This document shows positions 1 to 9,583 of a DNA stretch of 64,000 nucleotides, one piece after another. A program made the position numbers and the translations under genes. Below the pieces are notes generated by a model that was not told where the DNA came from, did no database searches, and saw nothing but the letters and a program-made list of their open reading frames with translations. This DNA comes from an uncultured Saprospiraceae bacterium (GTDB taxonomy: Bacteria; Bacteroidota; Bacteroidia; Chitinophagales; Saprospiraceae). Positions within the stretch are counted from its first letter, which is position 1. Each line of letters starts with the position of its first letter. The stretch covers positions 47,490 through 111,489 of the forward strand of contig CALIAU010000017.1 in the NCBI GenBank assembly GCA_938045585.1. Reading direction: 5' to 3'.

Positions 1-1818
1 CAACACGACAGGTACGGTTGCTCCTGTGTTATCTAAGACCTCAATACGTATCTTCCGTTCCTCTTCTCTAATGGAGAATCGAACATTGATAACATCTGTG
101 GCGGGGTTAGGAAAGAGATTAATCTTTATACGCTCCCCTTTTGTTGTTCGTTCGACAACACGCACGGCTTCTTTTCTTTTTTCCACACGCGTTGTTACAA
201 CCTCTTCATCCGCACTAATGAAGGCTTCAACATCTGGTTTAAACACTGCTAAGGCTCCTGCAGCAGGAACACAGTTACTTGGATATATAATTACATTCGT
301 CCCGCATTCAGCTCTAAAGCCTGGTTTAAGGTCAACATAATTGCATGCGGTTATTTCTTGTAAAGGTTCACTACCGACAATCCCAGATCCTGGACCTGCT
401 AATCCACCATAGACATATTCGTCACCTATTATAGGTACCTCAATATCTACATTATGTTCCGTATCTATTTGATCAGGGAAATAACATCCTGAAACTCCAA
501 CAGCTGAATTCGTGTTATTTATAATATCTAAAGATTCTCCGCCTGTATAGACTTCGAAGGTATCATCGATGATTGGCTGTTCTGCTCCTAACCACTGCTT
601 AAGTACACTAGAGAACACATCTCGATAATCTTTATGATTTCCTGTTGCTACTGTCGGCGCTCCTTGTGCATCTAGATCAGTTACATCAATAGGAGGTCCA
701 AAGACACCTGCATTCATTTTATCAGGATGACCCAATAAAAATATAGGTGCTAGTGTTCCATGATCAGTTCCACCTCCGGCATTTTCGGTAAACTTCCTTC
801 CAAACTCAGAAAAGGTCATGACTAAGCATCTATCCAATAAGCCCATCGCATCTAAATCTGTCATAAAATGATTCACAGAAACAGAAAGGTGGTCTAGCAA
901 ATCAGCATGGCGCACTTCCTGATCTACATGTGTATCGAATCCACCTAGCTCTGTCAAGAATATTTTAGTTTTACATCCTCCCGAGACGAGTCTTGCGACT
1001 GTTCTTAATTGTGCCGCGAGATCATAATTTCCATAATCTACACTACTATTTGACCCCCGTGCAAAAACTTCAGAAATGCGTTGTCCGTAGACCTGAGATT
1101 CTTGATCGAGCAATTTCATAAAGTCTACATGCGTAGTACATGCATTTGGATCAGCAAAGTAGTTATTTCCTATCGCCGTTTCATTTAGAACTGTATAATA
1201 ACCTTGCGGATCCTTGGTGGATAAGTTAATTGCTGCGAGGTGTTCTGATTCTGAATGAAAACCCAAGGACTGATTTTTACCTCTCAGGTGTATACCTAGA
1301 GGATCAGGCATAAATGCACTAGGCGTTCCTTGATAGCCTTCAAAGGTAGCCTCTAAGTACTTGCCCATCCAACCATATTGTTGTTCGTTAATACCATCAC
1401 TTCCTGTCAACCATAGGTCTGTTGCTTTGAAGTGTGATCTATTCATAGTTGGATAGCCTACTGATTCAATAATATTGACAGCTCCTAGATCGCAGAGGTC
1501 TCTTATTTTAGCCATTTGCGGGTGAAAGCGAATAGCGTCATAGGCGGAATCAGATGACTGTAATTGATTTGCAGGATCTATTCTAAGGCTATTTCTATTA
1601 TCGACATAATCTTGTTCATATTCCGGTCGCATGATGGTATTTAATCCATCGTTTGCTCCCTTTAATTGCACAATAACTAGAAACCGTTCTCTAACTGTAT
1701 CACAGTCTAATGAGGTAAATAAGTTGAAGCTATTAAATGTGCTTACCGCTCTATTATTTAATAAAAAAGGTGTAGATAAAAGAGGGCCTGATAGTTTGAA
1801 AAAATCTCTTCTTTTCAT
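1..1818 (-). CDS. DUF1501 family secreted protein with T9SS sorting domain (3' end cut by window edge)
   Basis: The open frame runs from an ATG at 1818 to the window edge (606 codons) and continues beyond it. The N-terminus MKRRDFFKLSG is the twin-arginine-like leader usual in DUF1501 proteins. It is followed near residue 50 by the family hallmark VQLKGANDGLNT, and later by LGGFDTHVDQE and TFSEFGRK (residues ~290-350), typical of this sulfatase/alkaline-phosphatase-related fold. From about residue 560 there is a T9SS sorting domain beginning INLFPNPATD, so export through the outer membrane is expected. Reaction and substrate are unknown for the family. It starts 17 nt after the DUF1800 stop and is the third gene of an apparent three-gene operon. 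Family call is firm; function is not. Confidence 0.9.
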   Translation of the reverse strand, partial: MKRRDFFKLSGPLLSTPFLLNNRAVSTFNSFNLFTSLDCDTVRERFLVIVQLKGANDGLNTIMRPEYEQDYVDNRNSLRIDPANQLQSSDSAYDAIRFHPQMAKIRDLCDLGAVNIIESVGYPTMNRSHFKATDLWLTGSDGINEQQYGWMGKYLEATFEGYQGTPSAFMPDPLGIHLRGKNQSLGFHSESEHLAAINLSTKDPQGYYTVLNETAIGNNYFADPNACTTHVDFMKLLDQESQVYGQRISEVFARGSNSSVDYGNYDLAAQLRTVARLVSGGCKTKIFLTELGGFDTHVDQEVRHADLLDHLSVSVNHFMTDLDAMGLLDRCLVMTFSEFGRKFTENAGGGTDHGTLAPIFLLGHPDKMNAGVFGPPIDVTDLDAQGAPTVATGNHKDYRDVFSSVLKQWLGAEQPIIDDTFEVYTGGESLDIINNTNSAVGVSGCYFPDQIDTEHNVDIEVPIIGDEYVYGGLAGPGSGIVGSEPLQEITACNYVDLKPGFRAECGTNVIIYPSNCVPAAGALAVFKPDVEAFISADEEVVTTRVEKRKEAVRVVERTTKGERIKINLFPNPATDVINVRFSIREEERKIRIEVLDNTGATVPVVL

Positions 1819-1835
1819 GATTGTTATTTTAATAG

Positions 1836-3563
1836 CTATTTAAGCTGAAATTCTTGTGATGATAAAATAGATATTACTAAGGCATCCAAATGTGGTCTCA
1901 CTCTATCCTCATCATTATCTCCCACTACAGTGTCACCAAAAAAGTCTACACCTCCATTGTAGTGCACCCATTCTTGGTGCCAATTTATATCGCCGCCTGG
2001 TGCAGCGGTGAAGGTGAACAATTCCTTAATAAAGTTTCTTCTATCGGTAGATACTTCAATAGGGCTTAAATATTCTATAAATAAATCTGTTAGGGTACCT
2101 GCTTCCCATACCGGCACTCCTTCATTTAAGAGTTGATGTGCATATGCCAGGGTATCTATTTCTGTAAAGAGGTTTGTATTAAACTTGACGAGCTTACTTG
2201 CAATGCCATATCTAGCTGCCAGGGTACCTGGTGAATACCAGTTCTTATCATACATAGGAGCTTGATGATAGGCAGGATGACCTGCAACATTAGGAGGGCC
2301 AAATAACTTTTGACTAGCATTTTCGCCTAAATCGTTATACATATAAATGGTTCCGAATTTCCGATAATGATTAAACATCTGGTCAACATCATTTACATCT
2401 GTTATTGTAGGAAGGTTAGCACCAAAGAAACTCATAGACTCTGCCAAAATTTCTAAAGGCGATTTTAGAATGGTACCACCACCCGAGTCAGCACTACAGA
2501 TACTATAGAAATAATCGCTACTTAGAAGAAGCTTGAGGGTTTGTATATAACTATAGCCATTTGCTTCTAAGTCATCTGCCAACTCCTGAATAACAGCCTC
2601 GGCTGCGGCATCAATCGTATTAGATACATAGAATCTATACATTTTTAATGCATAATTTTCGGCTGTAGCTCGCTGCGCAAATACGATATCAATAAACTGA
2701 TTAATCTCATCCACGATATCATCAGCATCTGGGTTACTGCTGCCTGTGACTGTATTTGTTCCACTAAAAAGGTTACTAAAATCTTTATCTCCTGTCCAAT
2801 GTCTAGATGGAGTAGCGGTTCCAATGTATTGATTATGATCTGGATCCTCTTGTGAATTTGTCCTTACCCCTTCACAGACATAGCCTGAGAATATTTTCGC
2901 AGCTTCTGTAATATCCGATTCTAAGTAATTTTCGTTGCCATTCATATCTGCACGACCTATGGTAAATAATTCAAGAAATTCTCTTGCATAGTTCTCGTTA
3001 AGATTCGTAATGTTGTTACCTGCACCAGAATTCAGTCTGTTATCTAAGAAACACAACATCCAGTTATCTCTTGTCATTTTAAATGCTGCCTCTTTCAGAG
3101 TACGATTCTCCCCTGTTAACCAATCTAAGACATGTAGATGATCAAAGAGATATCTAGAGACATGCTTATTTAAATTATTGGTAACCACTGTACCTACATG
3201 TGTAGTCGCGAAAATGGTATGTAAAAAATAGGCTGTTTTATGATTTGCAGAATCGTCCAGTAATGCATTTTGGAACCACCATACTGAGGTATAATGCCTT
3301 CGTAAAGATTCTCTATAATTCGTTTCTAAAGGAATCCAATCCATGTTTGCAGGTTCCTCATAATTTCTTGGTCTATCTATATAGGGTGCTGGAGTAACTG
3401 CTCCAAACAAATTGTCTACTGCTGCTGTTGCGTCCATATCTTTGAGCATATCCACCTTGGCTTTGGTAAACCTAAAGGAAGTGCGTCTCAGAAGATTTGC
3501 TGCTAGCTTTATACCCAGATTTCCTGCTCTTGGGACGAGTAAACTGACGGTATTTAATGCCAT
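1836..3563 (-). CDS. DUF1800 family protein
   Basis: This 575-aa protein carries the DUF1800 signature NENYAREFLELFTIG at about residues 187-201. It also has the family's N-terminal helical LLRRTSF segment and a C-terminal LFGPPNVAGHPAYHQ motif (~residue 425), which matches the usual 'PPNVAGW' element. No signal peptide is obvious: the start MALNTVSLL leads directly into the domain, and no better upstream ATG is visible. DUF1800 and DUF1501 genes are commonly adjacent in Bacteroidota and Planctomycetes, and the pair is preserved here 17 nt apart. The biochemical role is unknown; a joint envelope or extracellular function with DUF1501 is inference from synteny. Confidence 0.9.
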   Translation of the reverse strand: MALNTVSLLVPRAGNLGIKLAANLLRRTSFRFTKAKVDMLKDMDATAAVDNLFGAVTPAPYIDRPRNYEEPANMDWIPLETNYRESLRRHYTSVWWFQNALLDDSANHKTAYFLHTIFATTHVGTVVTNNLNKHVSRYLFDHLHVLDWLTGENRTLKEAAFKMTRDNWMLCFLDNRLNSGAGNNITNLNENYAREFLELFTIGRADMNGNENYLESDITEAAKIFSGYVCEGVRTNSQEDPDHNQYIGTATPSRHWTGDKDFSNLFSGTNTVTGSSNPDADDIVDEINQFIDIVFAQRATAENYALKMYRFYVSNTIDAAAEAVIQELADDLEANGYSYIQTLKLLLSSDYFYSICSADSGGGTILKSPLEILAESMSFFGANLPTITDVNDVDQMFNHYRKFGTIYMYNDLGENASQKLFGPPNVAGHPAYHQAPMYDKNWYSPGTLAARYGIASKLVKFNTNLFTEIDTLAYAHQLLNEGVPVWEAGTLTDLFIEYLSPIEVSTDRRNFIKELFTFTAAPGGDINWHQEWVHYNGGVDFFGDTVVGDNDEDRVRPHLDALVISILSSQEFQLK

Positions 3564-3597
3564 CGTTTTAAATTTTTAAGTGAAGAAAAAGTATGTC

Positions 3598-5019
3598 TTA
3601 TTTCTGTTTTTTTAGTGCATCTACTTCTTCTTGAAGCTTGATCACATAGAGGCTTAGTTCCTCTACCTTTTTAAGAAGAATTTTGTTCATCTCTCCTACG
3701 TCCATGCCGCCTTCTTCAGAAATTTCTTCAGCAGAAGGCACATCCGGTAGATGTTTATTTTCTTCAATAAAACTCTTAAGCTCAGAGAGCGGCATAAGAT
3801 CATACTCTTTTTCAAACACGTAATCTGGCCAGTTTCCGTACAGTTGTACCCGTACTTCTTCTGTCATAATTTTTCCTCGAACAGCAAAGGCGTATCCTGC
3901 AGGAATTTCTTTCGTATTGATACCTATTTGGTTGGAGACAAAGTCTCCATAAATAAGTGGTACTTGTACACCTGCATTATCTATATATAATTTATTGGAG
4001 GTCTCTTCATTATATCCTGCTCGGTAACCAAGGAATACATTTCCACTTCCCATATTTTGATATCCTGCTCCATCTCCTATCATTGTATTTTTAAATCCTG
4101 TAACATTATTGTGTGCAGCTCGAGCACCTAATAAGGTGTTTGAATATCCTTCTGTATTGCTCCTACCTGCGCTCGCCCCAAATATGGCATTATAGTTACC
4201 CGTAGTAGATTCTCTACCTGCTAAAAAACCAATGGCTGTATTATAGTGCGCTTCCGTTACCACACCTCCTGAATAGTAGCCGGCAAAGGTATTTCCTTTA
4301 CCTGTTGTATTAAAATAACCTGAGTTTCCTCCTAAGAAGGTATTAAATTCCCCAGTGGTCAGATTCTTACCTGCTGCACTTCCTATTAGAACAGAATATC
4401 GTGCACTGGTAAGTTCAAATCCAGCATTTACTCCCATTGCTATATTATGATCTCCAGTTGTATTCCTGTACAAGCTATTTACCCCCACGCCAACATTAGA
4501 TTTTCCAATGGTATTAAATCGTCCAGATGCGGAACCTACGAAGGTATTATTTGCACCATCGGTATTATTTCTACCTGATGAATTCCCGAGAAAGGTGTTT
4601 CCAGATGCTAGGTTATTGTAACCAGCAGCATAGCCAAAGAAGGCATTATTTGCACCTGCAACGCCTTGGTAACCAGATAAGGTCCCTGCATAGGTATTGT
4701 TATTCCCAGTTTCATTTCTGAATCCAGATAGGGTACCTGTGAAGTAATTATTTTTTCCTAGAGTATTAAATCGACCGGCATGCGTACCTAAAAAGACATT
4801 ATACGTACCATCTGTATTTGCCATACCTGCATGATGGCCTACAAAGGTGTTACGGTCAGAAGTGGCAGTGGTAACCTTTCCTGTATTTCTCCCAAGATAG
4901 GTAGCTTGATCGCCTTCCGTTCCAGCACCTTCACCATAGGAGGTAACTTGTGCAGTAATAGATTGATTAGTAAAAAGGAATGTGCATAGCACTGTTATGA
5001 CAAAACAGAACTGTTTCAT
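3598..5019 (-). CDS. secreted 17-residue-repeat beta-roll (tail-fibre-like) protein
   Basis: 473 aa with a signal peptide (residues 1-24, cleavage after ITAQ). Residues 57-342 consist of 17 tandem repeats of 17 (rarely 16) residues with consensus NTFLGxxAGxxNTTGxx. The regular hydrophobic/Gly spacing suggests a beta-roll or beta-helix stalk. After a short linker, residues ~375-473 resemble the C-terminal part of Bacteroidota 'tail fibre' or cell-wall-anchor proteins: a DYVFEKEYDLMPL/HLPDVPSAEEI motif, then a predicted coiled coil (LLKKVEELSLYVIKLQEEV) likely to trimerise. It lacks a recognisable T9SS sorting domain. It is the first gene of the operon with DUF1800 (34-nt gap) and DUF1501. The role is probably an extracellular fibre; this is inference. 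Confidence 0.85.
   Translation of the reverse strand: MKQFCFVITVLCTFLFTNQSITAQVTSYGEGAGTEGDQATYLGRNTGKVTTATSDRNTFVGHHAGMANTDGTYNVFLGTHAGRFNTLGKNNYFTGTLSGFRNETGNNNTYAGTLSGYQGVAGANNAFFGYAAGYNNLASGNTFLGNSSGRNNTDGANNTFVGSASGRFNTIGKSNVGVGVNSLYRNTTGDHNIAMGVNAGFELTSARYSVLIGSAAGKNLTTGEFNTFLGGNSGYFNTTGKGNTFAGYYSGGVVTEAHYNTAIGFLAGRESTTGNYNAIFGASAGRSNTEGYSNTLLGARAAHNNVTGFKNTMIGDGAGYQNMGSGNVFLGYRAGYNEETSNKLYIDNAGVQVPLIYGDFVSNQIGINTKEIPAGYAFAVRGKIMTEEVRVQLYGNWPDYVFEKEYDLMPLSELKSFIEENKHLPDVPSAEEISEEGGMDVGEMNKILLKKVEELSLYVIKLQEEVDALKKQK
3994..4851 (-). repeat. 51-bp in-frame tandem repeats (17 copies)
   Basis: Seventeen consecutive units code for the 17-residue NTFLG-type repeat. Two units (residues 125-140 and 311-326) are one residue short. 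The units differ in DNA sequence, so this is an old array held by protein structure rather than a fresh tandem duplication. Confidence 0.85.
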
Positions 5020-5764
5020 TTTAAATGTTTTAGAGGTGAATAATTGACTTTGCTGAATGCAAGCACAGGTGTGCTAAGACATTATAATTTAAAATGTACA
5101 AAAAATAATCAGAGTAAGTAAAATAAATATTCAGTTTTCTTTTTTATTACGTAAGTAATATTTATTGCCCTGAAAGAAAAGTAGTGCATAGGATACTATT
5201 CTATCATTTTTCTTTACAACAAGTTTATTTTTTACTAACACTTTTACAAGACAGGCCTCAGTGTCAAAACTTAGAGCTGAAATGAATTTGACATTTCAAA
5301 GTTCTATGCGTTTAAAGCAAATGCCTTACAAGTAATAAATACCAACATACTATTCAAGATATAATTAGATCGTGACTAAAGATTCTATTACGTAGACAAA
5401 AATGGAAAGAAAGTGGATTAACTATTAAGCGGTCTTTTGTATTTGTAATAGTCTGGGAAGTAGTATTATTTCTTAGCTAATTTATTCGTATTCTTCAGAC
5501 TCCAAATTTATATTATTACATCTAAGACTAAGTTTACCATCTTTTGTTTTAGCTCGATTATAGTGTTTACTAAACTGCATTCATAGTGTACTTAGGTTTA
5601 GGCCCTGATTAAATTCTCAGAGTGGATAAACTGAACATTCTAAATGTTAAATATTGAATTTAATACTTGAAATATGTAAAGTAGCTGACAATTTACTCCT
5701 AAAATAGCACCAATATATGGGTAACACATTCTTGAAAACTGTCTTATAAGTAATAAAGGATGTA
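5020..5764. other. 745-nt divergent intergenic region
   Basis: No convincing gene was found; the short open frame on the minus strand at its right end has no protein-like features. It should contain the promoter of the leftward operon and that of the rightward gene at 5765. A minus-strand TAAATTTG (TAnnTTTG-type -7 box) lies at 5503-5510 but has no TTG at the proper distance. On the plus strand TTG at 5732-5734 is 19 nt from a TA but lacks TTTG. A small inverted repeat AACATT-CTA-AATGTT is at 5634-5648. Confidence 0.5.
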
Positions 5765-6754
5765 ATGAGAATAAATCAAACAGGTCTACTAAGAACCTTA
5801 ATCTTAGGCTTATCGTTCGTGGTAATAAATCATGCTGCATTTAGTCAATGTATCATTTCAGTAGAATCGACAAATGGCTACACGGTGGAAATTGTCTTGG
5901 AACCCACAGGAATCATAGCTCCGGATAATTGCCCATTCGGCTATAATTATAATATCGAATTTGACTATGATATTACGTTTACTGGCAGTAATATACCTTC
6001 TGGACTTTGGACTCTCCAAGGCACTATGGATTGCTCTGAAACAAATGATGCGGGTATCTTCTTTCCGTTACCAAATGGTGGTGGTACCGGAACAGGAGCA
6101 ACTATAGGAAATCCTTATAATCCAAACACGGATTGTGCAACTGCTAGTGTAGAATCTCTAGGTTGTACGACTTTCAACCTTCAAATTCATGGACCTGGCA
6201 TTCCTAATCAAGTCTTGACTTGTGAAGCATCTGCGGTTAGCTTACCTATAGAATTAAATTACTTTAGAGCGAAAGAATTAAATAAAGATGTTCTTATTGA
6301 ATGGGAAACGGAAGTAGAAATAAATAATGACTACTTCCTACTGGAACATTCAGAAGACGGAATTGAATTTGAAACTATTCATATAGAAAAGGGTGCTGGG
6401 TATTCTTACGCGGCAATACAGTATACATATGCAGATAGACAGGCTACCACTGGTAAGAATTTTTATAGACTTACACAGGTAGATTTTAATGGGAATACAA
6501 GTTCAAGTGACATCCAACTTGTATCTCTCGAACGAAAAGACAAGATCTCTGCATATCCCAATCCTATTGTTGACATTGTAAGTGTGACAAATGTATCTGG
6601 TGAGATCATAATATTGGATCAGCTAGGTGCAATTGTTTTACAAAAATCAATCGGTAATAACATTCAAAACATTGATTTAGACCTTGGCAATTTATCGAAT
6701 GGAGTGTATTTTATACGGAGTAATAATGAAGTAATAAAACTGCTTAAGTTCTAG
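5765..6754 (+). CDS. secreted protein with T9SS sorting domain, function unknown
   Basis: 329 aa. Residues 1-28 form a signal peptide ending AAFSQ. Residues ~30-155 are a Cys-containing beta-rich domain with no family I recognise. From ~160, SLPIELNYFRAKEL begins the fibronectin-like segment (…VLIEWETEVEINNDYFLLEHS…) that commonly precedes the sorting domain in Bacteroidota secreted proteins. The last ~70 residues are the T9SS domain, beginning ISAYPNPIVD and ending GVYFIRSNNEVIKLLKF. AAAGGA just upstream of the ATG could serve as a ribosome-binding site. Secretion route is well supported; function is unknown. Confidence 0.85.
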   Translation: MRINQTGLLRTLILGLSFVVINHAAFSQCIISVESTNGYTVEIVLEPTGIIAPDNCPFGYNYNIEFDYDITFTGSNIPSGLWTLQGTMDCSETNDAGIFFPLPNGGGTGTGATIGNPYNPNTDCATASVESLGCTTFNLQIHGPGIPNQVLTCEASAVSLPIELNYFRAKELNKDVLIEWETEVEINNDYFLLEHSEDGIEFETIHIEKGAGYSYAAIQYTYADRQATTGKNFYRLTQVDFNGNTSSSDIQLVSLERKDKISAYPNPIVDIVSVTNVSGEIIILDQLGAIVLQKSIGNNIQNIDLDLGNLSNGVYFIRSNNEVIKLLKF

Positions 6755-7025
6755 TGTTTGACTAATTCATTCGAAAATAGTGTTTAATAATAGTGGTCTT
6801 TAATTCTTGCCATTTCTAGCAAGTTACGAATGATTAAATGTAATACATACATAATCAGCAGCAAGTCTAGAGCAAAGCCAAAAACCAACAATTAGTCTGA
6901 TGGCATTAGCTAAAGACAGGTTGATTTTACTACATGATTTTTAGTTGGCAGCTTGCTGGTTTACAATTCTTGAAAGTAGTTTTCAGGATTTGTTAGATTT
7001 TTTGCGTGCTTGTAAACATGTATGT

Positions 7026-8360
7026 TTAGTGATGACCATCATCTAGCTTCATTTCCATTTGCTCCTCACCTATCAATTTCTTTGCGAGTTTACCTACAGT
7101 CAGTCCTTGTACAATAATGGAAAATATTACCACTGCATAGGTTATGGTAATTATAAGTTCTCTATTCATTTCTGGTGGTAAACTAAGAGCAAGTGCAATA
7201 GAGATACCTCCGCGTAGGCCACCCCAGGTCATTATAGTTGCTGTGTTTGGCACAAAGTCTAATTTTTTTCTGAAGAAGCGCACAGGCAAAATAAGAGAAA
7301 GATATCTGCATAGTAAGACGAGCACAATACAAATGATACCTGCCATAACAAAATAGCTCTGAAAGTCTAAGACTAAAAGTTCTAGGCCTATTAAGACAAA
7401 TAGAATTGCATTTAATAATATATCCATCAGTTCCCAAAACTTATCTACGTACAATTCCGTCGTTTCTGACATAGCTGTACCCCTGACTGTATCATTTCCA
7501 ACTATCAATCCTGCCACCACCATAGCAAGTGGAGCAGAAAGTCCAAGCGCATGTGCAAGTGCGTAACCACCCGTTACACAGGCAAGCGTTATGAGTACTT
7601 CAATATCATAATCATCTATACTCTTCAGCATTTTGAAGGTTACCCAACCAATTAAAGCACCAAAGATTATCCCTCCTATTACTTCCTGTCCAAACAACAT
7701 TGCTACATCTCCAAAACCTGTTCCTCCATGTCCATGATCCGTACCATGACCTGTTCCTCCTGTTGCTATGCTCATGATGGTTAAGAATACAACTACTCCT
7801 ACCCCATCATTAAAGAGTGACTCACCTACAATTTTAGTTTCTAGTTTTTTAGGAACGCCAGCACTTTTTAGGATTCCTAATACTGCAATAGGGTCTGTAG
7901 GTGAAATCAGTGCACCAAATAATAAACAGTGAATAAATGCTATTTCTATTCCTAATAATTTGAACAGATAAAAACTTGCGCCACCGACTAAGAAAGTAGA
8001 TGTAATAACTCCTAGCGTTGAGAACACTATGACTGGCCAACGTTGCACACGCAATTGGTCAAAATTCGTGTGCATTGCTCCTGCAAATAGTAAGTAGCCC
8101 AACATGACATCTAATACAACATGTCTAAAGTCTATGGACCCAATTATGCGTTCTGCAAAATCATACAGGCTTGGGTTGACCAAGCTTGAACCTAGGAGTA
8201 CTACTGTAAATAGAATTGCGACTACCATCAGCCCTATGGTAGTGGGCAGTTTTAGCCATTTTATATTGATATATCCAAAAAGTGCAGATAGGGTAATTAT
8301 TATTGCAGATATATTAAAGAGGTCCAATTTAAGTATGGGAAATAGGCTGATTAAGTCCAT
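7026..8360 (-). CDS. CPA1-type Na+/H+ antiporter
   Basis: 444 aa with about 12 hydrophobic segments. Family motifs are clear: LLFAGAMHTNFDQLR (residues ~90-105), SPTDPIAVLGILK (~153-165) and ESLFNDGVGVVVF (~179-191). The acidic ND pair in the last motif corresponds to the cation-binding residues of NhaP/NHE exchangers. It is expected in the inner membrane, exchanging cytoplasmic Na+ (or K+) for protons. A His/Gly-rich loop HGTDHGHGG lies at ~205-213 between membrane segments, and the C-terminal tail ends in HH. It stands alone between convergent and divergent genes. Ion preference cannot be read from the sequence. Confidence 0.92.
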   Translation of the reverse strand: MDLISLFPILKLDLFNISAIIITLSALFGYINIKWLKLPTTIGLMVVAILFTVVLLGSSLVNPSLYDFAERIIGSIDFRHVVLDVMLGYLLFAGAMHTNFDQLRVQRWPVIVFSTLGVITSTFLVGGASFYLFKLLGIEIAFIHCLLFGALISPTDPIAVLGILKSAGVPKKLETKIVGESLFNDGVGVVVFLTIMSIATGGTGHGTDHGHGGTGFGDVAMLFGQEVIGGIIFGALIGWVTFKMLKSIDDYDIEVLITLACVTGGYALAHALGLSAPLAMVVAGLIVGNDTVRGTAMSETTELYVDKFWELMDILLNAILFVLIGLELLVLDFQSYFVMAGIICIVLVLLCRYLSLILPVRFFRKKLDFVPNTATIMTWGGLRGGISIALALSLPPEMNRELIITITYAVVIFSIIVQGLTVGKLAKKLIGEEQMEMKLDDGHH

Positions 8361-8678
8361 GGTTGTGTTTCGTTTGCTTAAATGTAGTATTAATTATGGA
8401 AAGACGAAGTGATGAAGCGATTGAGTGAGGGGGCAATTGCCCGACAAAGAGAAAGAGTGCAGGCATGGGACGAAGAGGAGATGAAGAGAGTGACTAACTG
8501 TTAGCAATAATTCAATATCTAGTTCTTAGGACTCGTTTTTCTGATACGAGCTTTCTACGCATTGCATGATCTAAGAGGATCAGGATCACCAAGTCAATTT
8601 CATAATTACTTTCCATAAAATTACAACTAGTTCCAAATTGTATTAATTTAGCTTGCATAGCTTTAAAATTTGTTATGT
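8361..8678. other. intergenic region with GC-rich palindrome
   Basis: About 318 nt between divergent genes, without a credible gene. The perfect 12-bp palindrome GGGCAATTGCCC at 8431-8442 lies in a purine-rich stretch (8400-8500) richer in GC than its surroundings. It may be part of an extragenic repeat, but no second copy occurs in this window. No exact TTG-N19-TAnnTTTG promoter was found. Confidence 0.4.
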
Positions 8679-9365
8679 ATGCATAGCTCTAAGGGTTCTA
8701 AAATATATTTTAAAAATGGATGTAGTTTTTTAAAGTACCTGTTCTTCTTGGGCTGGTGTTCTTTAGGAACTGTAGGAGCACAGTCTATGCAAGACTCCAT
8801 TCCTCAGGCAGATAAAAACTTGACAACTCTAGGTTTTTCTGTTTTAAATTCTGCTCTGGGTATAGATCCGTTTGTATCTACTGAGTTATTTAGTCCTGAT
8901 AAATTGACCTTGGCAAATCAAGTGTTTATTGAGCAAGAATTTTTTAATGGTTTTGGAATCATGTTAGATGCCTTATACTTTACTGAAAAAGCAATTATAA
9001 CTACAAGTAATTTTGATGAGGTTCGGCGTTTTAGTGGATTTCAGTTTGAGCTTGCACTTACAAAGAACATATTTAGAGTCGATAAGTTTCTAGCTCAAAT
9101 AGAAGTGGGGTACAATTTTGCGCCTCAGAAATATGAGATTTTACAAGTACCAAACAATGGTGATCCTGAGTCTCTCATTGAAGAGATCGATTATGACATA
9201 AATGGCTTCAAATTTTCTTCTCGATTTGAATACGAACTAAATACTCTTTTTAGTGTGTTTCTTAAATCTAGCTTGAATCAATATACGGCTAATTATGAAG
9301 GCCGAGAAAACTCTTTCACAAAGTTCTTTCCCTTAGATGCATTTGGGATATGTAGAAGTTTTTAG
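8679..9365 (+). CDS. hypothetical secreted, probably outer-membrane beta-barrel protein
   Basis: About 228 aa from the ATG at 8679; a TTG at 8670 in the same frame is possible but less likely. A hydrophobic stretch (FLKYLFFLGWCSLGTVGAQS) is a signal peptide with an unusually long N-region. The mature part has alternating beta-type strands (GFGIMLDALYF, GFQFELALTKNIF, FLAQIEVGYNFAP, GFKFSSRFEYELN, LFSVFLKSSLNQYTANY), like small porin-type barrels. The end (…FPLDAFGICRSF) finishes in Phe as many barrels do, but looks abrupt, so a 3' truncation is possible. No coding continuation is visible after 9365. No named family recognised. Confidence 0.6.
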   Translation: MHSSKGSKIYFKNGCSFLKYLFFLGWCSLGTVGAQSMQDSIPQADKNLTTLGFSVLNSALGIDPFVSTELFSPDKLTLANQVFIEQEFFNGFGIMLDALYFTEKAIITTSNFDEVRRFSGFQFELALTKNIFRVDKFLAQIEVGYNFAPQKYEILQVPNNGDPESLIEEIDYDINGFKFSSRFEYELNTLFSVFLKSSLNQYTANYEGRENSFTKFFPLDAFGICRSF

Positions 9366-9583
9366 TTTGTGCTGTTGGTAAAAGGGGTTACGCTGCGCTG
9401 GTTTCATGGTTTTTCGCCCTTGCGGGCTGGGTTTATGCACTGTATACTGGTTTGGATGTTTGGAGTGAGGTGTAATTTTCCAAGAGTTAGGTTTACGTTA
9501 TTTTTAAGTTTTCTTGATTCGTTTTTTCATTGAAAGTTTCGTTAGGTTAAACAACTACAAAAGAATCTTTCCCAAGCTAAACA
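9366..9583. other. intergenic stretch with GC-rich patch
   Basis: Non-coding. At 9385-9440 there is a GC-rich patch (CGCTGCGCTGG … TTTTTCGCCCTTGCGGGC) with a small GCCC/GGGC stem at 9416-9427. Its composition contrasts with the AT-rich flanks and looks like an extragenic repeat of the sort dispersed in Bacteroidota genomes. Only one copy is in this window, so repetition is unproven. Confidence 0.35.

Noticed and set aside
9366..9583. Frameshifted continuation of the gene at 8679-9365
   Set aside because: No frame after 9365 continues the barrel-like strand pattern; sequence composition changes at once.
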